Shown: positions 53,212 to 63,333 of the stretch, piece by piece
Layout of the letters: each line of letters starts with the position of its first letter
How positions within the stretch are numbered: position 1 is the stretch's first letter
Source: Victivallales bacterium
GTDB taxonomy: Bacteria; Verrucomicrobiota; Lentisphaeria; Oligosphaerales; Oligosphaeraceae
Direction of reading: 5' to 3'
Assembly (NCBI GenBank): GCA_017535315.1
Contig: JAFXUD010000062.1
Span: 124,001 to 188,000 of the forward strand
DNA: 64,000 nucleotides
Program-made: the position numbers and the translations under genes
The notes under the pieces: model-generated
What the model saw: the letters and a program-made list of their open reading frames with translations, nothing else
The model's database searches: none
Told to the model about the DNA's origin: nothing

Positions 53212-54534
53212 TTACCCCATGAAAAGACCGCCGTCAATGGAGATGACTTGGCCTGTTATGTAGTCGGCCTCGTCTGAGCAGAGGAAGGCGACTAGGGCGG
53301 CGACGTCCTGCGGTTTGCCAAGGCGGCGTGTGGGGATTTCACGCAGGATATCCTTCATCTTGACAGGCGGGATATTGGCTGTCATGGGGGATTCAATGAA
53401 GCCTGGGCTGACGGCGTTTACACGGATGCCAAGCCCCGCCATCTCTCGGGCGGCAGAGCGTGTCAACCCTACAAGTCCTTCCTTGGCGGCGGCATAGTTG
53501 GCACGGTTGGCAGAGCCCATGCGACCCGCGTCCGAGGCAAGCGAGACAATGCGCCCCCAGCGCTGTCGCGCCATCGGCATGGAGACTTCCCGCATGAGAC
53601 GGAAGGGGGCGTTCAGGTTCAACTCAATGGAGGAGGCCCACTGCTCATCGGTCATAAAGGAAACGGTGGCATCGTTCAGCCGCCCCGCGTTGTTGACTAG
53701 AATGTCAATGCGCCCCCACTTGGCAAGAACATTCTGTACAAGCTTTTTGCATTGTTCGGGTGAGGCGAGGTCGGCTGTGAACACAGCAGCCAGCGCAGGT
53801 GCAAGTTCTTGCGCCAGTGCCTCCGCCTTGGCGGTGTTGCTATTGCTATGAAGCGCCACGGCAATGCCCTTGGCAGATAGCGCACGGGCAATGGCGGAGC
53901 CTATCGCACCCGAAGCCCCCGTTATCAACGCAACACGCTGTCCGATGGCCGTTACAGGCGCGGCAACCTGTGTGGGCTTTGGAACGACTGGAGTGGCCAC
54001 TGCTGGGGCAGGAGACGTGGTTGGTGCTGGTGTAATCGTTGTACCTTGCTTGGAGGCGATGAACTCCTCAACATCCTTGCGGTGGACGGTGTCGCGCTTG
54101 CAAAAGGCGGCGACCTCGTCCAGCGAGATGTTGTTCTGCTTGGCAAAGGCCTTTGCGGCGGGGGCGACCTTGTAGGCGGGCTTCTGTGGTGCGACCTCTG
54201 GGACGATGCCCGACAGGTCGATGGAGAGCGCATTTGACTGCAAGTGGCTGCGCATCAGCTCCTCGTTGGAAGCGGTTACATCAGGGGCGGCCTCGCCCTC
54301 TGCACCGATGGCGCAAATCACGTAACCGAGCGGGACGGTGCTTTTTTCCTGAGCAAAGATGCCTAGGATGATTCCGTCGCAGGGAGCCTCGAACTCCTCC
54401 ACGACCTTGTCGGAGATAAGCTGCACAAGGATGTCACCTTGTCTGACTTTCTGCCCGACGGAGACAGACCAGGGGCCGATGGTGGCCTCGTCCATGTTTT
54501 CATATAGTTTTGGAAGCTGGATTTGCGTGGACAT
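53212..54534 (-). CDS. Lipoyl domain - peripheral subunit-binding domain - SDR fusion
   Basis: 440 residues from the ATG at 54534; an in-frame TTG at 54555 is rejected. Residues 1-80 are a biotin/lipoyl domain with Lys43 in LISDKVVEEFEAPCDG at the modified position. Residues about 118-162 (PAYKVAPAAKAFAKQNNISL) are an E3-binding domain as in E2 acyltransferases. A Pro/Ala/Thr linker (163-198) leads to a complete FabG-like SDR: TGASGAIG (205-212), NNAG (281-284), Ser334, Tyr347, Lys351 and a family-typical C-terminus. An E2-like swinging arm has thus replaced its acyltransferase with a dehydrogenase. It should be lipoylated and dock on an E3-like protein, but no E1 or E3 gene is in the window. 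Confidence 0.88.
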   Translation of the reverse strand: MSTQIQLPKLYENMDEATIGPWSVSVGQKVRQGDILVQLISDKVVEEFEAPCDGIILGIFAQEKSTVPLGYVICAIGAEGEAAPDVTASNEELMRSHLQSNALSIDLSGIVPEVAPQKPAYKVAPAAKAFAKQNNISLDEVAAFCKRDTVHRKDVEEFIASKQGTTITPAPTTSPAPAVATPVVPKPTQVAAPVTAIGQRVALITGASGAIGSAIARALSAKGIAVALHSNSNTAKAEALAQELAPALAAVFTADLASPEQCKKLVQNVLAKWGRIDILVNNAGRLNDATVSFMTDEQWASSIELNLNAPFRLMREVSMPMARQRWGRIVSLASDAGRMGSANRANYAAAKEGLVGLTRSAAREMAGLGIRVNAVSPGFIESPMTANIPPVKMKDILREIPTRRLGKPQDVAALVAFLCSDEADYITGQVISIDGGLFMG

Positions 54535-54551
54535 GGTATTGCAGTTTGTTA

Positions 54552-55454
54552 TCAATGAAGAAGGGAGGCGGTATGGATTCTCAGGCCTTCAGCCAATGGC
54601 ATCTGCGGCATGTAGAGGCCGTCGGCCTTCAGTTTGGCCAGGTCATAGACGCGGTGGCATAGGAAGGAGATGTTTTCAGGATGCTGCGCCTTGTACTCCT
54701 GGATGGGAAGCTCCTTGATTTTTAGCGGGCGATTCAGATAGTCCGCGATAATTTTATAGTAGGTGGCGGATTCGGCGATTTCAGGACCCGCGCAGTTGTA
54801 GAACTGGCAGCAGGACTTGGGAACATCGACGCAACTCAAGATGACCTTTGCCAAATCCTCCGCGTAGATGGGCTGTTGGAGCAGCGTTCCCGCCGCCGCC
54901 AGCTCCAACGGCTCGCCGCGTAGGATACGGGCAATCAGCTCGGGGTCGCGTCCGTGGTTGGGCAGGCAGCCCAGCTTCGAGTTTGGACCGTAGATGTGGC
55001 ATGGACGGAAAATGGTCCAGTGGGAGAAGCCGCCGTTCTGCGCGGCGTTCAGGAACACCTCTTCGCAGCGGCGCTTGTTCGCACCGTAACTGTCATCCGT
55101 CAGAAAATGCATATTGGTTTCGGGCTGCGGGAACTGGCGGAACGCAGGGTCATAGACGAAGTCCGTCGAGATGAAGGCGAAACGGGCGCATCTTGGCGCG
55201 AGGGCGAAGACATCCTGCATGGCGTCGGGTCGCTTGAAGCCGAAGCAATCCACGATGAAGTCGAAGCAGCCTGCATTGGCGATGGCGGCTTCCAGCGAGC
55301 CAGGGGTGAAACGATCCGCCGTAATCTGTTTCAGGCCAGCGGGGATGGGTTTAATGCCACGTGTGACGACAGTCACGTCATGTCCTGCTTCCAACGCCAC
55401 TTTTGCCAATGTGCCGCTTACGAATCCTGTACCGCCGATAAGTAGAATCTTCAT
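54552..55454 (-). CDS. NAD-dependent epimerase/dehydratase (SDR-extended)
   Basis: 300 residues from the ATG at 55454 (SD GGAG); the longer upstream frame overlaps the HPPK fusion. MKILLIGGTGFVSGTLAKVALEAGHDV is the GxxGxxG nucleotide-binding opening. FISTDFVYDPA and DSYGANKRRCEEVF carry the Ser/Thr and YxxxK active-site elements, and TIFRPCHIYGPN and a downstream IYAEDLAKVI follow the extended SDR pattern. It probably works on an NDP-sugar or related metabolite. It ends 17 bases before the lipoyl-SDR fusion. Confidence 0.88.
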   Translation of the reverse strand: MKILLIGGTGFVSGTLAKVALEAGHDVTVVTRGIKPIPAGLKQITADRFTPGSLEAAIANAGCFDFIVDCFGFKRPDAMQDVFALAPRCARFAFISTDFVYDPAFRQFPQPETNMHFLTDDSYGANKRRCEEVFLNAAQNGGFSHWTIFRPCHIYGPNSKLGCLPNHGRDPELIARILRGEPLELAAAGTLLQQPIYAEDLAKVILSCVDVPKSCCQFYNCAGPEIAESATYYKIIADYLNRPLKIKELPIQEYKAQHPENISFLCHRVYDLAKLKADGLYMPQMPLAEGLRIHTASLLH

Positions 55455-55503
55455 GGTTTTCTCCAATGACGAGGCTACACTGCACTGATGTGTGCAATCA
55501 CCT

Positions 55504-57213
55504 CTAGGACAAAAGTTTTGGTCCTTCTGGTTTTTCGATGCCTGGGTTGATGGTGAGGTCAGAGCCGATTCTCTTTCCAGCCTCGTATGCATTAGAATCC
55601 AAGTTCACACGCCCATGTGAGATATTCCGTGTGTGCGGGAATCTAGTGTTGTAGTAGCTGTTGAGCTCCTGACTTCCTGCCAATATAATTGCTTTTGTCT
55701 CCTCTTCAAGGGAACCCTGCATCTTTTTCAGCAGGGCTGAGATGACCCCGTAGGCAAAATCCCGTTTGCGACGCTGAAGTGTGGAGGAGATGTGGTTTTT
55801 CTGGCAGAATTTGCCCCACTCCAACTCAATGTGCATGAGTATGCTATCGCGCACGTACTGCGCAATCTTTACATTGCGGACGGTTCCGCACATAAAGAAC
55901 TGCCTGCATTCGGAGGCTGTCTTGTGGCCGTAGCGTTTTGTCGTGATAGCGGGGACATTGACCATAATGGTGGTGATGGAAAACATCTCGCGCAGAAAAT
56001 GCGCCATCATCCGCTCATCCAACTGGATGGTGCCCCTAGGCTGCCCCAGGCCAACCGTAACGTACTGTTCCTTCTGATTCAGATTCTCCTCGCTGATACC
56101 GTACTTTGCCATGATATCGACAGCTTTGGAGAGAGCCACCTCCGCCTCGTGTTCATCGCCTTTCTCCGCCAGCACCAGTAGCTTGCGGACTCGCTCAATA
56201 AGTGGGTCCGTCTTTTCATCCTGTTCCATTCCGAGGCATGCGTCCAGCGTTTGGTAGTTATCCCCCGCAGAGGGATTCGCGCCGATACGTCGGCACATTT
56301 CGTGGAAGGTCTTGCCGTGCGGCATCTCACCATCGGCCTCAGGGCAGAGGAAATGGACGAGCTGGTGTGCAACCTCATGGTAGAAGACATCGAGAACCGC
56401 ATACCACGGATGCTCCGTTATTAACTCATAACTGATGGTGATTCTGTTTTGCGTCGGCGAATACCATCCGTGCTTGGTCTTGCTTTCGGCAAAGTCAATG
56501 CTGGGTTGTAGAACTTTCTGCGCCTCGTATCGTTTCAAGTTGCCGTAATGGACGATGTATTCCCATTCGCTTTTCAGCTTGTCGGCGGCCAGTTCAATGA
56601 AGGCGGGAAAGGGGGGAAGCATATAGAGTGGGAGAGGCTCTGGTTTCTTGTCTTCATCTTGAACAAGGCATGATTTCCCTGGATTACTGTTCCAAAGATT
56701 AAAGACGTTCACCCCGTTTTTCTGCTTCAACTCTTCCAACGTCTGTTTGGTTTTAAGCTGTCTTATGAACTGATTCAACGTGCTTTTAAAGCCAGGTATA
56801 AGGGTGTCGCTTGGCAGTAACTCGCTCAGAGGCTCCAGGACAAAGAGGCGCTGGTGCATCCTCGGGTGGGGGATGGTGAGATTGGGAAGGGAAATCTGCT
56901 GATTGTCGAAGAGCAGGATATCCAGATCAATGGGACGGCTTTCACGGCTGCTGTGAATGGCAGGACGGCCAAGTTGTCTTTCAATACCTTGGCAGAACTC
57001 CAGAAGCTCCAGCGGGGTACCATCGAATGTGGCGGTGAGGGCCGTGTTCTTGAAGTCAGGGGTACCTGGCACGCAATCAACTGGCTTGGTGGTGTAGATG
57101 CGTGCAGATTTGATGTCGCAGAGTTTTTGTGAAAGCAGGACAATTGCCTTGCGAAAGTATTCCTCTGTGTTGCCTATATTTCCTCCCAAGGCAATGGCAA
57201 CATGATGGGTCAT
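55504..57213 (-). CDS. folK: HPPK (FolK) fused to a SprT-like metalloprotease and DUF2786 region
   Basis: 569 residues in one uninterrupted frame from the ATG at 57213. Residues 1-145 are a full 6-hydroxymethyl-7,8-dihydropterin pyrophosphokinase: VAIALGGNIGNTEEYFRKA, ARIYTTKPVD, RPIDLDILLFDN and IPHPRMHQRLFVLEPL. Residues about 200-320 are SprT-like, with HEVAH (279-283) and a third ligand candidate His299 in HGKTFHEMC. Residues about 338-378 match DUF2786 (ERVRKLLVLAEKGDEHEAEVA and ISEENL), followed by a helical tail to the end. The middle and end resemble phage- and Bacteroidetes-type SprT/DUF2786 proteins. It is unclear why a folate enzyme is joined to them; no frameshift or internal stop is seen. 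Confidence 0.85.
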   Translation of the reverse strand: MTHHVAIALGGNIGNTEEYFRKAIVLLSQKLCDIKSARIYTTKPVDCVPGTPDFKNTALTATFDGTPLELLEFCQGIERQLGRPAIHSSRESRPIDLDILLFDNQQISLPNLTIPHPRMHQRLFVLEPLSELLPSDTLIPGFKSTLNQFIRQLKTKQTLEELKQKNGVNVFNLWNSNPGKSCLVQDEDKKPEPLPLYMLPPFPAFIELAADKLKSEWEYIVHYGNLKRYEAQKVLQPSIDFAESKTKHGWYSPTQNRITISYELITEHPWYAVLDVFYHEVAHQLVHFLCPEADGEMPHGKTFHEMCRRIGANPSAGDNYQTLDACLGMEQDEKTDPLIERVRKLLVLAEKGDEHEAEVALSKAVDIMAKYGISEENLNQKEQYVTVGLGQPRGTIQLDERMMAHFLREMFSITTIMVNVPAITTKRYGHKTASECRQFFMCGTVRNVKIAQYVRDSILMHIELEWGKFCQKNHISSTLQRRKRDFAYGVISALLKKMQGSLEEETKAIILAGSQELNSYYNTRFPHTRNISHGRVNLDSNAYEAGKRIGSDLTINPGIEKPEGPKLLS

Positions 57214-57230
57214 AATAGTCTGGTTCCTCT

Positions 57231-58574
<1,344 letters not shown>

Positions 58575-58597
58575 AGGTGGGGGATGATGTGCAGCGA

Positions 58598-59584
58598 TTA
58601 AAGTTCGGGTTTCACAGGCATTCCGCCATTGTGCATGGATTTGTCGATGGCGAAGACAAGTGCAAGGGACTTGATGGCGTCGGAGTATGGATTGATGAGC
58701 TCTTCCTGGGGAAGCGCGCCGCGCACGACATCCACGAATGTCTCGTCGCACTCCATGCCATAGTCGTTGCCTGCCTTGCCTGTAATGGTCATGTTGGGTT
58801 CGGTGATGGTGTAGTTGCCGCCGATGGAGTAGTTGATCTTGCAGCCGTTCTGCGCGTAGGCGTTGATGCCATTTTCACCAGGGCCAAAGCAGCCCGTGTT
58901 GAAGGTGCCGATTTTGCCGTCGGCGAAGGTGAGGATGGTGGAGGAGCAGTCCTCGACGTCGTTGTTCTCGATGTTGGTGATGATGCCTCTGCGGCAGGCG
59001 GACTGCACGAGGACCACGTCACCGAAAAGGTAGCGGCAGATGTCGAAGTCGTGGATGGTCTGCTCGATGGCCTGTCCACCTGATTCCTTCTTGATTCTCC
59101 ACCACCATACCATTGGGAAGCCGCCCAGGCGATGCGCGCTGATCATGGCGATTTTCTTGTGGTTGATCCAGTTCTTCACGAGGGGCAAAGAAGCGGAGTA
59201 GCGGCATTGTAGGCCAACCGCGCCGATCAGTTTCTGCTTCTTGATGCCTGCCAGAACCTTCTTCGCGTATTTCAGGTCAAGTGACATCGGCTTCTGCACA
59301 AAGAGATTGATGCCTTTCTCGATGGCTGCGAACTCCATGCCATCATGGGCGCCTGGCTGCACGCAGACATAGCAGGCATCCAGCTTTTCCTTTGCGAACA
59401 TCTCGTTGTAGTCCTGATACTGGCGGCAGCCGAAACGATCCGCTGTGGCTTGAGTACGCTCGGGGCGCAGGTCGCACGCTGCGACAATCTGGGCCTTCTC
59501 CTTGAGCTTGTCGTAATGACCGAAGTGGAACTGGGCGATGCCGCCGCATCCGATGAAACCGACTTTAATCTTCTTCTTGGCCAT
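58598..59584 (-). CDS. Gfo/Idh/MocA-family oxidoreductase
   Basis: 328 residues from the ATG at 59584 (SD AAGGAAAAG); the upstream GTG-type extension is less likely. KIKVGFIGCGGIAQFHF is the Rossmann opening, and FVQKPMSLDLKYAK has the catalytic-region Lys of the EKP motif (here QKP). GQAIEQTIHDFDICRYLFG contains a second conserved segment. It is an NAD(P)-dependent sugar or inositol oxidoreductase of unknown specificity. It ends 23 bases before the FHA-MoxR gene and seems to begin the seven-gene set running to 50010. Confidence 0.92.
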   Translation of the reverse strand: MAKKKIKVGFIGCGGIAQFHFGHYDKLKEKAQIVAACDLRPERTQATADRFGCRQYQDYNEMFAKEKLDACYVCVQPGAHDGMEFAAIEKGINLFVQKPMSLDLKYAKKVLAGIKKQKLIGAVGLQCRYSASLPLVKNWINHKKIAMISAHRLGGFPMVWWWRIKKESGGQAIEQTIHDFDICRYLFGDVVLVQSACRRGIITNIENNDVEDCSSTILTFADGKIGTFNTGCFGPGENGINAYAQNGCKINYSIGGNYTITEPNMTITGKAGNDYGMECDETFVDVVRGALPQEELINPYSDAIKSLALVFAIDKSMHNGGMPVKPEL

Positions 59585-59692
59585 GATTCTTTTCCTTTTT
59601 GAAATTACTTCTGTGGTGGTTTTATTGAAAAACAAAAACACAATAACACTTTAATACGGTTAATTGTTTTCGCAAGCGAACGAAGGGAAAAT

Positions 59693-60733
59693 TTACTTTG
59701 ACTTCCAGAAGTTGCTTATCTTCGCGAAAACATCACGGTAGCGCGTGTCGGGGGTATCGGGGGTCTGGCCGATGGTTGGGCAAATCCAGGCTCCTTCCTC
59801 GAATTCGTTCCAGGCGAATGTGAGGACGTGGCCCGTCGGGCAGAGGTTGCGGTGCGCTTCCACCCACGCCTTCAGGCGTTTTGCCGCATTAAGGAGTTGG
59901 TCGGGGGTGGCGGGTGACGTATAGGTGCCGTTGGGATAAGTTATCCAAGGCACGGGATGTAGGATGCGCGGTGTGGGGTTCCAGCCCATCGAAAAGTGCG
60001 GTATCACGGGCAGGCCATTCTGGCTGCGCAACTCGTTGCGAGTCATTTCCTGCTCAAAAAACTCATCCCATGTTTGCGCCTGTACGGAAGCACCTGCATA
60101 TGAACTGAGAGCCTGCACGTTGGAGGCATCGTCGGGTGACACATTGTTCGTCATCAGCACCGCGTAAGGGTCAGGCATGCCTGCTTTCGCGCAGCAGGCT
60201 CGCAGTCGCCCGAGTATCTCCTGCCAGACGGGTGAACGGAACAGATAGACGAGCGGTCTGCCGTCGATTTTCTCGTAATAAGGGTCCTGCATTGTCTTGG
60301 CGAGGTCTTCAAGCTCCTCAGTCGAATAGGGATGGGGGGTGATGAGGATGGCGCATAGCCCCAGTTTGTTGCGAAGAGGGCTTGCCAGGTGTTTGAAACG
60401 CGCATCGACCAGTTCGCACACCTTGTCGTCAACGGAGGCTTTTTGCCCCGTCACATAATGGTCCGTATGCGGCTTGCGGTCATACCAGCAGTAGGCGAAG
60501 TAGTCGATGCCAGCTGCAATGGCGTGCTGCAGCTCGGTCTCATAGTCGGTGACGGTGCGGGTGCGGTACTGAATCTTGTCGGGGGCCGTCTCAATGGCAT
60601 AGTAGGGGGTTCGGTCGCGGAATACACTTGGGCTCAGGGACTGCGTTGCATAATGGCCGAAAAAGGTTGTCTCCGACGGCAGACTGCAATCCCAGTTGAT
60701 GACGCCGACGCGCTGGAAAGAAAAATCTGACAT
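59693..60733 (-). CDS. WbsX/GH99-like domain protein
   Basis: 346 residues, no signal peptide, SD TGGAGG. ETELQHAIAAGIDYFAYCWYD, FKHLASPLRNKLGLCAILI, YYEKIDGRPLVYLFRS and a C-terminal HVLTFAWNEFEEGAWICPT fit the WbsX-type glycosyltransferase/GH99-like group, whose EWNEWxEg motif is represented here by WNEFEEGAW. Members act on polysaccharides, often at O-antigen or glycan loci. It lies between a Gfo/Idh oxidoreductase and the GH38-like gene. Confidence 0.75.
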   Translation of the reverse strand: MSDFSFQRVGVINWDCSLPSETTFFGHYATQSLSPSVFRDRTPYYAIETAPDKIQYRTRTVTDYETELQHAIAAGIDYFAYCWYDRKPHTDHYVTGQKASVDDKVCELVDARFKHLASPLRNKLGLCAILITPHPYSTEELEDLAKTMQDPYYEKIDGRPLVYLFRSPVWQEILGRLRACCAKAGMPDPYAVLMTNNVSPDDASNVQALSSYAGASVQAQTWDEFFEQEMTRNELRSQNGLPVIPHFSMGWNPTPRILHPVPWITYPNGTYTSPATPDQLLNAAKRLKAWVEAHRNLCPTGHVLTFAWNEFEEGAWICPTIGQTPDTPDTRYRDVFAKISNFWKSK

Positions 60734-60766
60734 AAAACCTCCATAGGTTTAAAAAATTTGGGGGTT

Positions 60767-63223
60767 TCAAGCTTTGACTACGGCCAAAGGCGAAAGGCGT
60801 CCGTGGTAGCGGTGTTCCTGGAGCGTGAAATCATAATCGACTGGGGCGTTTGCCAGGTTTTCCAGCCAAAGTTCATCGGCATGCACTGGATGCAGGCGAA
60901 GCTCCTTGGGGACGTTCATGGTTTCAGGGGGTGGGGAGGGTGGCTCGTACGCGCAGGAAAGGGAGAGGGCTTCTTCGGCGCAGTGTTGTGCCTGGGTTGC
61001 ACTGTAGCCGCCGCTGTTCAGGAAGAGGGAGTATTCAAAGGAATCCAGGACAGGACTCCAGGCCCAGGCATCGGTGTTGCAGATGTTGTTGTAGAGCAGG
61101 CCGTAGATGTGGCCATTGTCGTAGCCTTCTGGGAGCTGGCGGTACCAGCGCCCCACGTTCATGCCGCCGAAGCTGAGGCCTGGCGCATCCTTGCAGACAA
61201 GAACGGAATGGAAGCCATCACCCTCGACGGCGGCATAGCGCGAGCAGAAGACCACGTCGAATAAGGAGCCAGGAAGGAGTTCTTTGGTGGGGGTGACTGT
61301 GCCGATGTTCTGGTCATAATGGAGGCCATCTCTGCGTCCTGACAGCGGGAAGGCCGCGTAGTAGGTCTCCTTCCAGGGCGATTCAGGTTTGTTCAGACGC
61401 ACAGAAAAGTCGAGGCGCGGCTCGTGTTTCCAGATGGTGATGCGGCTCTCTACGGCGGCACTGCCAACGTGCGAGTTGCCTTGCACCTGGCAGAAAAGCT
61501 CATTGTCCGTCACAAGGCGTGCGATGAAGTGTTCTTCCTTGAAGCGCCTGCGGTTGGTGACCTCCATCATGCTGGCAAGTTCGTTTTGTACTGGGCAGTT
61601 CAGCAGCTCCTCGCCGCAGACACCGCCGATGTGAAGCTCTTCAGGGGCCGTTGCAAAACAGTGCCCTGCGCGGTCGTGGATGGCAGTGAGGCGGCCTTGC
61701 GAGAAGCACAGCCGCAGCGCATCGGTTTCAATGACCTCTGGCACGGAGACAGGTTTGAAGTCGGGTACAGGCAGTTTTCCGACATGCGGCGTATAGTTGC
61801 GTGTGCCCAGCGGAGGTACATCCTGGGCGTGGAAGAGATAGGTGCTGCTGGCGAGCTTGACAAAAGGAATCTCCTGTCCGTTCTCGTCTGTGATGGAGGC
61901 GAACTGCGCCGTGTCGCGGTTGGCATAGCAGGTTACATAGCCGCTGACGGGATGCGGAGAGGCATTGTGTACTGCGAAAACAGGCTCGCCAGGAAGGAAT
62001 TTCTGTCCATGCAGCTCCTCCAGCAGGTAGCCTGCCTGGCGGCGCGAATTGATGGGGTACGAAGCCTTTGTCTCCCAGCTTTTGCGCAGACGGTCGAAGA
62101 CGCTGGCGGAGAGCCCCTCGCCGCTGCCTTTGCCGTTGTTTGCCCGATAACGGTATTGCCACTTCCAGTTGGAGTTGCCGACCGTGTGGTCGGCGGTCAT
62201 TTGCAAATCCCGTAGAATGCCATTGTCTTCGCCGCCCTGAAGCAGAATCTCTTGGTAGAGTCGTTGCGCTTGGCGGTGCGCCTTGCACGTGGAAGGCGCA
62301 TGCAGGAGGCGGATAATCCACGGGTCTGTGACAACGCCTTCGACCTCGGGAATGTTTTTCCCGTATTTTGCCTCCATGTTTTCAAAGAAAGAGGCAGAGG
62401 TACCCAGCTCGATGGCGGGGAAGCGTCCCGAGGCGTTCAAAGCCTCCACCACCTGCGTGATTTGCGGGCATGGCCCGTAGTTGTCCATGCCCACCTGAAG
62501 CAGTAACTCCTCGTAGGGGTAATGCTCGCGTTCGAGGCGATCGAAAAGCATCTTCAGGCACCGCTCAACGTTGTCCAGCGGATCAATGCCTTCAGGTGCG
62601 CGAAGGTATGGAAAGATGAGGTAGCTGATTCCCATGCCATAGACGGCCAAGTTATGTGCCTTTTCGGGCAGAAGTATCCTGTCAATGCCCAGGTTCCATA
62701 CCAGTGTTTTGCTGCCATCAGGGGTCTTGTGATAGAAGAGATGCGGCAAATCTGCCCAGGGCAGGTAGGCCTGGCAGGCTCCGACGCCCGCGATGAAGTA
62801 GCGCACTCCGTACTCGCTCAGGATGTTTGGGACATAGCGCGACCAGCCGCCGATGTCGTCCAATATCGCCGTGTTCACCTGGAAACCATACTTCTTCGCC
62901 ATCTCCGTTGATTTGGAGACATTCTGCACGAGTTCGGGTGCAGAGGCGGTGTCCGTCAGCATCTGCATGTAGAATGCACCACACTCGAACTGTCCGCTCT
63001 GGAGCAGCGAAAGCAGGCTTTGCCCCATGGCGGGCGAGCGTCGCTTCAGGTAGAACTCCAAAAGCGAGCTGCTTTCCAGTGTCCAGTGGAAAGACGGGTT
63101 GGCCTTTCCCAGGGCAACAGCCTGGTCCAGATGACGCATCTGCTGCGAGATGACCTCCTCGGGGAGGTCCGTGTAGCCGATGTCAAAGTGCGTATGGTGG
63201 ATGAGGTGGATTTTCTTGATCAT
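60767..63223 (-). CDS. GH38-like (DUF5054-type) alpha-mannosidase-related protein
   Basis: 818 residues from the ATG at 63223. KKIHLIHHTHFDIGYTDLP contains the zinc-binding His-x-Asp of GH38 (HFDIGYTD). AILDDIGGWSRYVPNILSEYGV corresponds to the catalytic Asp region, and the rest follows the GH38 order: alpha/beta barrel, a helical part (about 300-400), then beta-sandwich domains. The wider group includes DUF5054 proteins that share this zinc site. It probably acts on alpha-mannosides inside the cell, since no signal peptide is seen. Substrate is unproven. Confidence 0.78.
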   Translation of the reverse strand: MIKKIHLIHHTHFDIGYTDLPEEVISQQMRHLDQAVALGKANPSFHWTLESSSLLEFYLKRRSPAMGQSLLSLLQSGQFECGAFYMQMLTDTASAPELVQNVSKSTEMAKKYGFQVNTAILDDIGGWSRYVPNILSEYGVRYFIAGVGACQAYLPWADLPHLFYHKTPDGSKTLVWNLGIDRILLPEKAHNLAVYGMGISYLIFPYLRAPEGIDPLDNVERCLKMLFDRLEREHYPYEELLLQVGMDNYGPCPQITQVVEALNASGRFPAIELGTSASFFENMEAKYGKNIPEVEGVVTDPWIIRLLHAPSTCKAHRQAQRLYQEILLQGGEDNGILRDLQMTADHTVGNSNWKWQYRYRANNGKGSGEGLSASVFDRLRKSWETKASYPINSRRQAGYLLEELHGQKFLPGEPVFAVHNASPHPVSGYVTCYANRDTAQFASITDENGQEIPFVKLASSTYLFHAQDVPPLGTRNYTPHVGKLPVPDFKPVSVPEVIETDALRLCFSQGRLTAIHDRAGHCFATAPEELHIGGVCGEELLNCPVQNELASMMEVTNRRRFKEEHFIARLVTDNELFCQVQGNSHVGSAAVESRITIWKHEPRLDFSVRLNKPESPWKETYYAAFPLSGRRDGLHYDQNIGTVTPTKELLPGSLFDVVFCSRYAAVEGDGFHSVLVCKDAPGLSFGGMNVGRWYRQLPEGYDNGHIYGLLYNNICNTDAWAWSPVLDSFEYSLFLNSGGYSATQAQHCAEEALSLSCAYEPPSPPPETMNVPKELRLHPVHADELWLENLANAPVDYDFTLQEHRYHGRLSPLAVVKA

Positions 63224-63289
63224 GGCTGAAGTAGCCAGGTCATTAACGGCCTGAAAGGATAACAAGGGATAAAAGGGATGAATAAAGGT

Positions 63290-63314
63290 GAGAGGATGTT
63301 TAGGGCATCCTCTC
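63290..63314 (-). terminator. Hairpin downstream of the partial Gfo/Idh gene
   Basis: GAGAGGATG / CATCCTCTC (63290-63298 and 63306-63314, loop TTTAGGG) is perfect over nine base pairs. In the minus direction it follows the gene at 63334 and precedes the GH38-like gene; the following T-run is weak, so it may attenuate rather than stop transcription. Confidence 0.55.
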
Positions 63315-63333
63315 TACCTCATTTTTGTATTTT

